Below, one piece after another: positions 9,244-17,701 of a stretch of DNA of 64,000 nucleotides. The stretch spans positions 1 through 64,000 of the forward strand of contig JBKEET010000006.1 of the NCBI GenBank assembly GCA_047777475.1, written 5' to 3'. The notes beneath the pieces were generated by a model. It was not told the origin of the DNA, searched no databases, and worked only from the letters and a program-made list of their open reading frames with translations. This DNA is from Sutterella sp047777475 (lineage in GTDB: Bacteria; Pseudomonadota; Gammaproteobacteria; Burkholderiales; Burkholderiaceae_F). Each line of letters starts with the position of its first letter. The stretch's first letter is position 1. Position numbers and translations under genes: made by a program.

Positions 9244-10164
9244 TTACTTGCGGAACGCGGCCTCAAGCGCAGGGACGACCTGCTTCTTGCGGCTCATGAC
9301 GCCCTCGAGCCAAAGGTTCTTGCCTTCCCACTTCTTGCCGAAGCCCTGCGCGATGAGCGCGGGATCGTCGGAAGCCATGAGGAGCTCGGAGCCTTCCTTC
9401 ATGATGTCGGTGAGGAGCAGCATCGCGGTGTGGCGGCCTTCGGCCTTCACGGCGGCGAGCTCCTTCTCGAGCGCGGGCTTGATGTCGCGGACGATGTCGA
9501 GCGAGACGAGCTCGAGCTGGCCGACGCCCACCTTGTGGCCGTTCATCTCGAAGTCCTTGAAGTCGCGGAAGATGAGCTCGCGCGGCGCGGTGCCCTTGAC
9601 GGCGGACTTCGCGGTGAAGAGCTCCATGCCGAGCGCCTCGAGGTCCTTGACGCCGGCGATTTCGGCGAGTTCCTTGGCGGCGGCGCGGTCGAGGTCCGTC
9701 GTCGTCGGAGACTTGAAGATCACCGTGTCGGAAAGGATGGCGCAGAGCATGGCGCCCGCGATGTCCTTCGGCGGCTTCACGCCCATGTAGTCGTACATGC
9801 GCTTGATGATGGTGTTGGAGCAGCCGGCCGTCCAGATGATGCACTCAAGCGGCGAGGTGCTCGTCACGTCGCCGAGCTTGTGGTGGTCGACGATGCCCTT
9901 GAGGTTGCACTGGTCGATGTCCGCCGGAGCCTGGGCCTTGTCGGAGTAGTCGACGAGATAGACGTCGCGGCCGGCGACGCTCGTCACCACCTCGGGCGCC
10001 TTCAGGCCGAAGCGGTTCAGGATGAAGGCCGTTTCCGGAGCGGGCTTGCCCTGGGCGGCAGGCGTCACGTCGAGGCCGCGCTGCTTGTAGAGGTAGGAGA
10101 GCGAAAGCGCGGCGACGATGCTGTCGGAGTCAGGATTCTTATGACCGAGAATAAGAGCGGACAT
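9244..10164 (-). CDS. ppaC: Manganese-dependent inorganic pyrophosphatase
   Basis: This family II (DHH-superfamily) pyrophosphatase hydrolyses PPi in the cytosol. The start at 10164 (MSALILGHKNPDSDSI) follows AAAGGAAACAA; an upstream TTG is less likely. The metal-binding motifs are GHKNPDSD (His, Asp, Asp), LVDYSD (Asp) and GIVDHHKLGD (the DHH motif). The C-terminal DHHA2 domain contains SRKKQVVP near the end. Length (306 residues) fits a family II enzyme without CBS domains. Confidence 0.95.
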   Translation of the reverse strand: MSALILGHKNPDSDSIVAALSLSYLYKQRGLDVTPAAQGKPAPETAFILNRFGLKAPEVVTSVAGRDVYLVDYSDKAQAPADIDQCNLKGIVDHHKLGDVTSTSPLECIIWTAGCSNTIIKRMYDYMGVKPPKDIAGAMLCAILSDTVIFKSPTTTDLDRAAAKELAEIAGVKDLEALGMELFTAKSAVKGTAPRELIFRDFKDFEMNGHKVGVGQLELVSLDIVRDIKPALEKELAAVKAEGRHTAMLLLTDIMKEGSELLMASDDPALIAQGFGKKWEGKNLWLEGVMSRKKQVVPALEAAFRK

Positions 10165-10236
10165 TTGTTTCCTTTGCAAAGAATAAGAAAGGGGTTGCAG
10201 TTGAATCTATCTATTTTAGCGAATCCCGCAGGCGGA

Positions 10237-10277
10237 TAAAAAGAGGGCGGCGCGGGTTTCGGGCCTGCGCCGCCCTC
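10237..10277 (-). terminator. Terminator of the azlCD operon
   Basis: An 11-bp stem (10243-10253 with 10267-10277) is followed on the minus strand by TTTTTATCC. Confidence 0.8.
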
Positions 10278-10290
10278 CGGCGGGAAACGC

Positions 10291-10623
10291 TCAGAGAAGG
10301 GTCGAAAGCGGAACGGCGAGCGGCGCGATGTGCCGCAGCAGCGCATCGGCGGCGACGCCGCCCACGACGGTGAGCGCAAGGCTCCCGCGCGTGCTGATGA
10401 GGATGGCGGCGGCAAGCGCAATGAGGTCCGCCGGGACCGTGGTCATGAAGGAGGGTGCAACGACGGCCACCATGACGCACCCGGGCGCCGCGTCAAGGAG
10501 CTTTCTCATGCGCGGCGACAGCTGCCGGTCCTTGAGGAAGAGCCACCCGAGGACGCGCGTCGAGTAGGTGGCCGCCATCATGGCGAGGATGGTGATGAAT
10601 TCGGCTGCAGTGATGTGGAACAT
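10291..10623 (-). CDS. azlD: AzlD-family amino-acid exporter subunit
   Basis: This 110-residue membrane protein has four hydrophobic segments and the AzlD pattern (N-terminal TRVLGWLFL segment, KLLDAAPGCVMVAVVAP, then ALTVVGGVAADALLRH). It pairs with AzlC to form a branched-chain or small amino-acid exporter in the inner membrane. It starts 3 bases after azlC stops, so the two are co-transcribed and probably translationally coupled. Confidence 0.88.
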   Translation of the reverse strand: MFHITAAEFITILAMMAATYSTRVLGWLFLKDRQLSPRMRKLLDAAPGCVMVAVVAPSFMTTVPADLIALAAAILISTRGSLALTVVGGVAADALLRHIAPLAVPLSTLL

Positions 10624-10626
10624 GGC

Positions 10627-11349
10627 CTAGTCTCCCTTGTCCGTGAACCAAACCCAGAGAAGGCCTGCCAAGGCGCCCGCGGCGATGCTCCAGGCGCTCG
10701 AAACGAAAAGGCTCAGCACGCCCGCGACGGCAAAGCTCACGGCCCAGGGCACGGCGCGCCTGAGGCCCGGCCACATCGCCGCGAGGATGGCGATGAAAGT
10801 GGCGGGGAAGGCCATGCCGAAGCCCCACTGCGAGAGGACCCCGAAGCCCGCGCCCGCGATGCAGCCGATGACGGCCGAGCTCACCCACGTGAGCCAGAGC
10901 GAGACGCCGATGCCCATGTAAAAGGCAAACCGCAGCGCCGTGCCGTCCGAAAATCCGGCATTGCGGCGCTTCGCGATGTCCTGCATCGCAACCGCCCAGC
11001 ACTCGTCGCTCATAAAGGCGAAGAGGATGAGCTTCTTGGCGAGCGGGAGCGTGCCGACGTAAGGGGTGATGGCGGCCGAGAGCATGATGTGGCGGCTGTT
11101 GATGAGCCACGTCGTGAGCGCGATCGCCGTGATCGGCGGCACGGCCGACCAGAGCGCCACGGCGGCGAATTCCGAGCCGCCCGCATAGTTGAGTCCCGCC
11201 ATGAGCCCGATCGTCAACGGTGAGATATCAGCTTGTGAAGCGGTGGCGCCGAGAACGAGCGCGAGCGGTATATAGCCGAGCATGACGGGCAGCGCGGCGC
11301 GCACGCCCTCGGCGAAAAGCGCGGCAGTGCCGGCCTGAGTCTGAGGCAT
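10627..11349 (-). CDS. azlC: AzlC-family amino-acid exporter subunit
   Basis: This 240-residue polytopic inner-membrane protein has the AzlC signatures GVRAALPVMLGYIPLALVLG near the N terminus, LNYAGGSEFAAVALW and INSRHIMLSAAI. AzlC forms the larger part of the AzlCD exporter. It is first in a two-gene operon with azlD. The substrate cannot be read from sequence; branched-chain amino acids are the family default. Confidence 0.9.
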   Translation of the reverse strand: MPQTQAGTAALFAEGVRAALPVMLGYIPLALVLGATASQADISPLTIGLMAGLNYAGGSEFAAVALWSAVPPITAIALTTWLINSRHIMLSAAITPYVGTLPLAKKLILFAFMSDECWAVAMQDIAKRRNAGFSDGTALRFAFYMGIGVSLWLTWVSSAVIGCIAGAGFGVLSQWGFGMAFPATFIAILAAMWPGLRRAVPWAVSFAVAGVLSLFVSSAWSIAAGALAGLLWVWFTDKGD

Positions 11350-11425
11350 GATGAAGAGTTTTGGTCCGTTGGGTTTGAAAGAAGGGTCACTTCATTGTAT
11401 GCCCTCGGCGCCTAGGCACTTTCGC

Positions 11426-12787
11426 CTAGAAAAGCGGGAAATCGGGCTCGCATTCGACGTGCACGACAGATCCTGCCTTCGTCGGGTGCGGGAGCGTGAG
11501 CTCGGCCGCATGGAGGCAGAGCCTCGTCGTGCGCCGCTCGCCCAGGAGCCCGAGGTGCCCGTAGAAAGGATCGCCGTCGATCGGGAGCCCCAGCCCTTCG
11601 GCGTGCGCGCAGTGCACGCGCAGCTGGTGCGTGCGGCCGGTCTCGAGCCAGAGGCTCACGAGCGACTTTATGCGGCCGTCGGGCGCCGTGACCGTGCCCG
11701 TTTCCTCGTATTCGGTCGCCGCTTCCCTGCCGCCCCGGCCGACGGGGAGCACGCACTGGCGCGGCCGGTCGGTGAGGTTCAAGGCGAGCGGGAGCTCGAT
11801 GCGGCCGCGGGGCGAAGAGAGTTTTCCTTCGAGCCTTGCCGCGTAGCGCTTCATGGCCTGCCCGGAGCGGAAGATTTCGTCGAGGAGGCAGCCCGCGCGG
11901 TAGTTCTTCGCAAAAAGGAGCACGCCCGAGGTGTCGGTGTCGAGCCGGTGCACGACGCGAAGCGGGCCGCGCTCTTTTTCGAGGATCGACTTTGCGGAGA
12001 TGCTCTCGCGGATCCCGGGCACCGATGCGAGCCGCGGCGGCTTGTTCACGACGACGAGGTCCTCGTCTTCGTAAAGAACCGGCACGTCGGGCTCCTCGCC
12101 CTCGCGCGCAAAGGGCTCGGGCTTCTGCACGGCAAGCCCCCTCGAGAGCTCGTCGATCAGATACTTGGCGGCCGAGCAGGGCGGGTAGAACGTTCCCGAA
12201 AAGCGCATCTCGTGCGCGGGCGACGCGCCGATCCACCATTCGTTCAGCTCCAGCCCGAAGTCCGCGCCGTGCCCCGCGTGCTCCCGGCAGAATTCCGCGA
12301 GGAGCCGCACGGCGGGGCTCCGAAGCGCCTCCGCGAGCGCCATGCGCCAGTGCCCGCGGCGCCTTTCCTGCTCGAAGCCGCCCTGGTAGGGGGCGCGCAC
12401 CGGGAAGGCGGCGAACATCTCCCTGATGAGCCCCTCGAGCGTGAAGACCGTGCCGTCGGCGCGCACGAGCTCGGCGTGCGGCACGTCCTCGCTCTTCATG
12501 GGCGGCCAAAGGGTGTCGGCCGAGAGTTCCGTGTAGCTCGCGGCCATGCCGCGGGCGGCGGGCTCGAAGGCATAGAAGACTTCTTTCCCGTCAGCGGAGC
12601 GCACGATCAAGGCGCCCGCACGGCCCGCGAAGCCCCGCCCGGGCGAGGGCGCTTTGGCGGCGGCCGCGATCATCGCGTCCGACGACGGCGCGGCAAAGGG
12701 CGAGGGCATGGGAGGGAAGGCGGGCATAGAAAAGACAAACGCAGAAAGGTCGCTGGAACGAGCCCGCATTTTAGCAACAGATTGCAA
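11426..12787 (-). CDS. RluA-family pseudouridine synthase with long N-terminal extension
   Basis: The C-terminal half (from about residue 235) is an RluA-type synthase that isomerises uridine in rRNA or tRNA. The catalytic Asp is in VVHRLDTDTSG, preceded by LVVVNKPPRLASVPG and followed by LETGRTHQLRVHCAH and PIDGDPFYG. The first ~230 residues match no domain I can name, though they contain an FAGRAGALIV segment and a conserved-looking EWWIGASPAHEMRFSG stretch. The start is uncertain: Met 1, Met 7 or Met 21 (MPAFPPMP) are all possible and none has a strong ribosome site. Confidence 0.85.
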   Translation of the reverse strand: MQSVAKMRARSSDLSAFVFSMPAFPPMPSPFAAPSSDAMIAAAAKAPSPGRGFAGRAGALIVRSADGKEVFYAFEPAARGMAASYTELSADTLWPPMKSEDVPHAELVRADGTVFTLEGLIREMFAAFPVRAPYQGGFEQERRRGHWRMALAEALRSPAVRLLAEFCREHAGHGADFGLELNEWWIGASPAHEMRFSGTFYPPCSAAKYLIDELSRGLAVQKPEPFAREGEEPDVPVLYEDEDLVVVNKPPRLASVPGIRESISAKSILEKERGPLRVVHRLDTDTSGVLLFAKNYRAGCLLDEIFRSGQAMKRYAARLEGKLSSPRGRIELPLALNLTDRPRQCVLPVGRGGREAATEYEETGTVTAPDGRIKSLVSLWLETGRTHQLRVHCAHAEGLGLPIDGDPFYGHLGLLGERRTTRLCLHAAELTLPHPTKAGSVVHVECEPDFPLF

Positions 12788-13011
12788 AGCGCCCTGAAGG
12801 GCAAAGCCAAGGAACGGCGCGCCGCAGCAGTGAATTTCGCGAAAATCTTCCGATTACGAACGCTTACGAAGCTTACGCGGTGTTTATAAATGACGCCGAT
12901 CGAGACAAAGCAGCCATTTTTGTGCATCATCCGGACCGTAGAATCCCCTGCATCGGCCCTAGGGTGACCTCCCGGAGCCGATCAATCGACAACTTCATAA
13001 GGAAAAGGACT

Positions 13012-13317
13012 ATGTCAATGCTTAAGCGCACCAAAGCCCTGGCCGTCTCGACGGCCGCCGTCGCCGCGATCGCCCTTGCGGGCTGCTCGGACAACAAGAC
13101 GACGAGCGAGCCCCCGCAGGTGACCAAGGACACGGCCGCGACCGTGTGCACTGCCGAGAACCTCAAGAAGGCGGGCGCCGAGGGCGCTTCCGCCGCCTGG
13201 AAGACTTTCGGCGAGTCGTGCGCGAAGTTCACGGCCGAGAAGGCCGGCGCTGCGGCCGGCAGTGCTCCGCAGCCCGCGCAGCAGCCCGCCGCGCCCGCCA
13301 AGACCGAACAGAAGTAA
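13012..13317 (+). CDS. Small lipoprotein
   Basis: The start at 13012 (MSMLKRTKALAV) follows AAGGAAAAGGA. A hydrophobic signal ends in the lipobox IALAGC, so the mature protein is about 78 residues, lipid-anchored at the new N-terminal Cys. The rest has two further cysteines (AATVCTAENL and FGESCAKF) and a Pro/Ala/Gln-rich tail. Function is unknown. Confidence 0.8.
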   Translation: MSMLKRTKALAVSTAAVAAIALAGCSDNKTTSEPPQVTKDTAATVCTAENLKKAGAEGASAAWKTFGESCAKFTAEKAGAAAGSAPQPAQQPAAPAKTEQK

Positions 13318-13349
13318 TCTGTTAACCCGAACGGGAATTTAATTAAGCA

Positions 13350-13379
13350 AAGGCCGCCTCGGAAAAACCGGGCGGCCTT
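13350..13379. terminator. Bidirectional terminator
   Basis: A 9-bp stem (13350-13358 with 13371-13379) separates the convergent lipoprotein and asparaginase genes. The T-tract is modest on both strands. Confidence 0.65.
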
Positions 13380-13408
13380 ATGTTATTTAGGGGTTAACCG
13401 CTAAGGCT

Positions 13409-14422
13409 TCAGAAGCGCCGGAAAAGCTCGGCGATCTCGCCAGCGTTCTGCGTGCGCGTGAGCGCGAGCTGCAGCAGGACGCGCGCTTTCTGCGGGGAGA
13501 GCGTGCCCGCGGGAATGAAGCCCGCCTTCTGCCACCGCTCAAGGCCCTCGACCGTCATGCCCGCCCCGGTGCGCGTCGCGCGCACCACGGCCGTGCCAAG
13601 GAGCGCGGCGTCGTTGAGCGCAGGCTCGACCGCCTCGGGCACCGAGCCGTTGCCCGTGCCCGCATAGACGATGCCCTGGGCGCCGGCCCTGAGCGCGGCC
13701 TTCACGAGCACGCCGTCGTCATCAACGTGCGAATAGATGATGTCGACGCGGGGCAGCTCGCCGTATTCGGCCATGTAGGTTTCGAGGTTCGAGACCGTAA
13801 AGGGCGTGTCCATCGTGTGGAGCTTGTCGGTGCGCGCGATGAATTCGATGTGCTCTCCCGCGATCATGCCGAGCATGCCGAGATCCGGGCCGCGGAAGGC
13901 CGCCGCGTTGGTGGGGTGGACCTTCGCGGTGTCGCGCGCCGAGCCGATCACGTCGTTGAAGACGATCAGCACGCCGCGGCCCGCGGCGTTCGGGTCGGCG
14001 GCGACGCGCACGGCGTTGAGGAGGTTAAGCGGGCCGTCGGCCGAAAGGGCGGTCGCCGGGCGCATCGCGCCGGTGAGCACGACGGGCTTGTGCGTCTTCA
14101 GCACGAGGCCGAGGAAATAGGCCGTCTCTTCCATCGTGTCGGTGCCGTGCGTCACGACGATGCCCGCGATGTCGTCCCTCGCGGCGCAGAGCATGATTTC
14201 CTTGGCGAGCTTCATCCACACCGCCGACGTCATCGACGAAGAATCGATGTTCGCGACCTCGCGGCACTCGAGCTGCGCGACGTCCGCAATGCCCGGCACG
14301 GTGCCGAGCACATCGTTAACGCTCAGTCCCTTGAGACTGTAGCCGGTCATCTGCACGGCGCTCTCGCCCGAGCTGACAATCGTTCCGCCGGTGGCGAGCA
14401 CCGCGACTTTCGGCAAAGCCAT
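13409..14422 (-). CDS. Type II-like asparaginase
   Basis: This enzyme hydrolyses L-asparagine to aspartate and ammonia. The 337-residue product has both threonine motifs of the family: VLATGGTIVSSG near the N terminus and VVTHGTDTMEETAYFL about residue 90, plus ANIDSSSMT and VLTGAMRP. There is no signal peptide, so it should be cytosolic, unlike E. coli AnsB. Some glutaminase activity cannot be excluded. It is a single gene. Confidence 0.92.
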   Translation of the reverse strand: MALPKVAVLATGGTIVSSGESAVQMTGYSLKGLSVNDVLGTVPGIADVAQLECREVANIDSSSMTSAVWMKLAKEIMLCAARDDIAGIVVTHGTDTMEETAYFLGLVLKTHKPVVLTGAMRPATALSADGPLNLLNAVRVAADPNAAGRGVLIVFNDVIGSARDTAKVHPTNAAAFRGPDLGMLGMIAGEHIEFIARTDKLHTMDTPFTVSNLETYMAEYGELPRVDIIYSHVDDDGVLVKAALRAGAQGIVYAGTGNGSVPEAVEPALNDAALLGTAVVRATRTGAGMTVEGLERWQKAGFIPAGTLSPQKARVLLQLALTRTQNAGEIAELFRRF

Positions 14423-14566
14423 GACGTGATCTCCTCAAAAGTGACAGCAATTCTTTTAATCCTACCATCGCTAAGCCGCGGCGCCTCGGGGTTTTGCCCT
14501 TAAAATGGGAAATCTCTCCTTGGCGCACCGGGCGCCGGGGCGTCCACTTTCTCTATCGAGACGGCT

Positions 14567-14932
14567 TTGAAATCCGCACTGATCACCCTTATTCTCGCCG
14601 CGGCGCTGCCCGCCGCGGCCGCCGACGCAGCCTTTCCGCTCCAGGGTTTCTGGAGCGGCACGATCGTGAAGCCTTCGGGCCGGCCCGACCGCATGGAGCT
14701 CACCGTCGACCGGTTCGGCAGTTTCGTCATTCACCCGCGGGGCGTGAGCACCGTGATCGAGACAGGGAAGGCGAGGGCAGAGGGGAAGCGGTACGTGCTC
14801 CGGATGTCCGGCAGCGATGCGCTCTACGCCGAGTTCGAGCTCGCCGCCGACGGGCGCCTCCTGCAGATGGAAGGCAGCGGCCGCGCCGAAGCGCCCAATT
14901 CCGACGACTGCTGCTATCTTTTAAAGCGCTGA
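14567..14932 (+). CDS. Small exported protein, unknown
   Basis: Reading from a TTG at 14567 gives 121 residues with a clear Sec signal (KSALITLILAAALPAAAADA). The mature part is beta-rich (FWSGTIVKPSGRPDRMELTV) and ends DDCCYLLKR with two adjacent cysteines. The TTG start has no strong ribosome site. No family was recognised. Confidence 0.6.
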   Translation: MKSALITLILAAALPAAAADAAFPLQGFWSGTIVKPSGRPDRMELTVDRFGSFVIHPRGVSTVIETGKARAEGKRYVLRMSGSDALYAEFELAADGRLLQMEGSGRAEAPNSDDCCYLLKR

Positions 14933-14987
14933 AAAGCTGTCTTCAAATAAAAGATTACGATCGGGAACTTTTATAGAAGGAGCCGCC

Positions 14988-15365
14988 ATGAGCCTTACCG
15001 GCATCGATCATTTCGTCATCGTCGCAGGAGACATCGAAAAAACGATTCGCTTTTACACCGAAGTGCTCGGCATGGCGCACACCGTCAAGGACGGCCACCA
15101 CGGCCTCTCTTTCCCCGGCGGGCGCATCAGCCTCCACGCAAAAAAGGGCGAGTTCCTGCCCTGCGCGGCGCGGCCCGAGATCGGGAGCTGCGACTTCTGC
15201 CTGCGCTCCGACCGCCCGATCGCCGAGGTGAAGGCCGAGCTCGAAAAGCGCGGGGCCAAGATAGAGTTAGGCCCCGCAGCGCGCACCGGCGCGCTCGGGG
15301 CCATGAAAAGCGTCTACCTGCGCGATCCCGACGGCAACTTGGTCGAGATCTGCTCTTACGCCTGA
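14988..15365 (+). CDS. VOC-family (glyoxalase-fold) protein
   Basis: This 125-residue protein opens with the VOC pattern TGIDHFVIVAGDIEKTIRFY and VLGM, and ends YLRDPDGNLVEICSY, which carries the usual metal Glu. His 8 and Glu 121 are the likely metal ligands. The exact reaction (glyoxalase, dioxygenase or resistance protein) cannot be decided. GAAGGAG lies six bases before ATG. It ends one base before the convergent AraC gene. Confidence 0.85.
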   Translation: MSLTGIDHFVIVAGDIEKTIRFYTEVLGMAHTVKDGHHGLSFPGGRISLHAKKGEFLPCAARPEIGSCDFCLRSDRPIAEVKAELEKRGAKIELGPAARTGALGAMKSVYLRDPDGNLVEICSYA

Positions 15366-16280
15366 TCAGCTTCGCATCTGCGCGACGCTCTTTTTCGGCG
15401 ACGTGCCGAAAAGGCGCTTGTATTCGCGCGAGAACTGCGTCGGGCTCACGTAGCCCACGCTGTAGGCGGCCGTGGCCGCGTCCATCTGCTTCACGATCAT
15501 GAGGCGGCGCGCCTCGTGGAGCCTCAGCAGCTTGTGGTACTGCAGGGGCGAGAGGTTCATCACCGTCTTGAAGTGCCGGTAGAACGTCGAAGGCGCCATG
15601 TGCACGCGGTCGGCGAGCTCGTCGACCGAGAGCGGCTCCTTGTAGTTGTCGCGGAGCCACGCCACGGCGCGCTCGATGCGGTTCGTCTGGCTGTCGGCCG
15701 TGAAGAGCCGCTTGAGGCTCTCGCCCCAGGGGCCCGTGAGCACCCGCCAGTGAATCTCGCGCTTAATGAGCGGGTAGAGCACCGGGATGTCCTCGGGGTG
15801 CTCGCTCAGGCTCAGCATGCGCGAGAAGGCGTCAAGCATCTCGGGGCAGCTCGCGCCGATCGTCGCCACCGACGGGATCTCGTCGGTCGGCTGCGAGGCG
15901 GGGAGCCGCGGCAGCAGCTCGCGCACGAGCTCGGCGTCGAGCTCAAGCGAGGCGGCCATGAAGGGCGCGTCGTGCGACGCCTTCATGATGCGCCAGATCA
16001 CCGGCACGTCCATCGCGCTCACGAAAACTTCGCCCGCGCTGTAGTCGTAGGCTTTCTCGCCGATCACGGCCTGCTTGCTGCCCATGGCCACCGCCACGAT
16101 GCAGGGCTTGTAGACCGAGCACTCGCAGGCGCCGGCGTTCTCGCGGATCACGGCCGAGAGGCCCGGCACGGCGGTCTGCGTCACCGGGCAGCCTTCCTTG
16201 GCGGCCGCGCGGATGCTGCGGCGCAGCCTTTCCTTGGCAATTTCAATGATCGGGCAATCATGCTCTTGTTTTTCGCTCAT
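15366..16280 (-). CDS. AraC-family transcriptional regulator
   Basis: The 304-residue protein has an N-terminal AraC-type sensing domain, including ECSVYKPCIVAVAMGSK and YSAGEVFVSAMDVPV. The C-terminal double HTH starts about residue 205 (EPLSVDELADRVHMAPSTFYRHFK) and ends VGYVSPTQFSREYKRLFG. It is transcribed away from the two cupin genes at 16554-17638 across a 273-base gap, so those are its most likely targets. The effector is unknown. Confidence 0.9.
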   Translation of the reverse strand: MSEKQEHDCPIIEIAKERLRRSIRAAAKEGCPVTQTAVPGLSAVIRENAGACECSVYKPCIVAVAMGSKQAVIGEKAYDYSAGEVFVSAMDVPVIWRIMKASHDAPFMAASLELDAELVRELLPRLPASQPTDEIPSVATIGASCPEMLDAFSRMLSLSEHPEDIPVLYPLIKREIHWRVLTGPWGESLKRLFTADSQTNRIERAVAWLRDNYKEPLSVDELADRVHMAPSTFYRHFKTVMNLSPLQYHKLLRLHEARRLMIVKQMDAATAAYSVGYVSPTQFSREYKRLFGTSPKKSVAQMRS

Positions 16281-16553
16281 TTTTTTCCTCCGAGAGGCTT
16301 CGGACTTTATCTGTCTCTGTGCCTGTCACAGCATGAACAGGCAACCATTGACGCAAATTATAGCTGGAAAGCGAATAAGATCGGCAGAGACTTACAATTT
16401 CATGCAAACCGTCGTGAAAAATTGCCTTGGGAAAGAAAAAGGCAGTAATTCCGCTTAATCGGTCAATCCCGAAAAACGGCTTTCGGCCACAATGCATCTC
16501 AAGGACGCCGACCGCAGGAGCGGTCCGAGGCGCCGATCATCAGGAGAAAAGAC

Positions 16554-16970
16554 ATGACCCTTACGAAAACCGAAAGCAAAGTGAACGAAATCTTCCCGCT
16601 GGGCGTCCCCAACACCGCTTACGCGAAATACTTCAAGGGACAGAGCTACCTCGCGATGCTCGCCGCGAACAAGCTCTGCCCGGTCGCGAACGTCACCTTC
16701 GAGCCCGGCTGCCGCAACAACTGGCACAAGCATTCGGGCGGACAGATCCTCCTCGTCATGGGCGGCCGCGGCTGGTACCAGGAAGAGGGCAAGCCCGCCC
16801 GCGAGCTCAAGGCGGGCGACGTCGTCGACATTCCCGCGGGTGTCAAGCACTGGCACGGCGCCGCCAAGGACAGCTGGTTCGAGCACATCTCGATCGAGGT
16901 GCGCCCCGACATGGGCCCGGCGACGTGGCTCGAGCCCGTTTCCGACGAAGACTACAGCAAGCTTCCGTAA
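16554..16970 (+). CDS. Cytosolic cupin-domain protein
   Basis: The 138-residue product is a single cupin barrel. The metal-site motif is GCRNNWHKHSGGQILLV, with the second motif PAGVKHWHGA. It has no signal peptide. It is nearly identical (about 90 percent by eye) to the mature part of the exported protein encoded next at 17090. This class is often found beside carboxymuconolactone-decarboxylase-like proteins; one such gene, also exported, lies at 26692-27468. The substrate is unknown. Confidence 0.85.
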   Translation: MTLTKTESKVNEIFPLGVPNTAYAKYFKGQSYLAMLAANKLCPVANVTFEPGCRNNWHKHSGGQILLVMGGRGWYQEEGKPARELKAGDVVDIPAGVKHWHGAAKDSWFEHISIEVRPDMGPATWLEPVSDEDYSKLP

Positions 16971-17089
16971 GCCGCTGATTTATTAAAGAGCAAAAAGGGG
17001 ACGGCGCGTCCCGCGATGCCTGCTTTCGAGCCGGGCAGGGGACAGTGCGCCTCTCCGAAGCGCTCACCCGACCGTCACAGGAGAAACAC

Positions 17090-17638
17090 ATGAAACGCAG
17101 AACCCTGCTTGCCGCCGGCCTCTTCGGCGGCGCGGCCGCCGCCATGGCCGCACCCGATGCCGCCCGCACCGCCTCCGCCGCCCCAAAAACCCCCGGTGCC
17201 GCGGCGCCCTGCGCGGAAGGCGCCGTCCTCACGAAAACCCAGAGCGGCGTGAACACGGTTTTCCCGCTCGGCGTGCCCAACACGGCCTATGCGAAATACT
17301 TCAAGGGCCAAAGTTATCTCGCGATGCTCGACACCAACAAGCTCTGCCCGGTCGCGAACGTCACCTTCGAGCCCGGCTGCCGCAACAACTGGCACAAGCA
17401 CGCGGGCGGACAGATCCTGCTCGTGGTCGGCGGCCGCGGCTGGTATCAGGAAGAGGGCAAGCCCGCGCGCGAGCTCAGGGCGGGCGACGTCGTCGACATC
17501 GCCTCGGGCGTCAAGCACTGGCACGGCGCCGCCAAGGACAGCTGGTTCGAGCACATCTCGATCGAGGTGCGCCCCGACATGGGCCCCGCGACGTGGCTCG
17601 AGCCCGTTTCCGACGCGGATTACGCCAAGCTTCCGTAA
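17090..17638 (+). CDS. Exported cupin-domain protein (twin-arginine-type signal)
   Basis: The start at 17090 (MKRRTLLAAGLFGGAAAAMA) follows CAGGAGAAACAC. A twin-Arg signal followed by an Ala-rich hydrophobic stretch suggests Tat export. After residue 60 the cupin barrel repeats the upstream protein almost residue for residue (GCRNNWHKHAGGQILLV, SGVKHWHGA). It is a tandem duplicate that gained or kept an export signal, so the same chemistry may run on both sides of the inner membrane. Confidence 0.88.
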   Translation: MKRRTLLAAGLFGGAAAAMAAPDAARTASAAPKTPGAAAPCAEGAVLTKTQSGVNTVFPLGVPNTAYAKYFKGQSYLAMLDTNKLCPVANVTFEPGCRNNWHKHAGGQILLVVGGRGWYQEEGKPARELRAGDVVDIASGVKHWHGAAKDSWFEHISIEVRPDMGPATWLEPVSDADYAKLP

Positions 17639-17701
17639 AGGCAAAGCGCTCCCCCTCGCTTTCGTGCATAATGTCGGCTCGCAGATAGGACCGACGCACT
17701 C

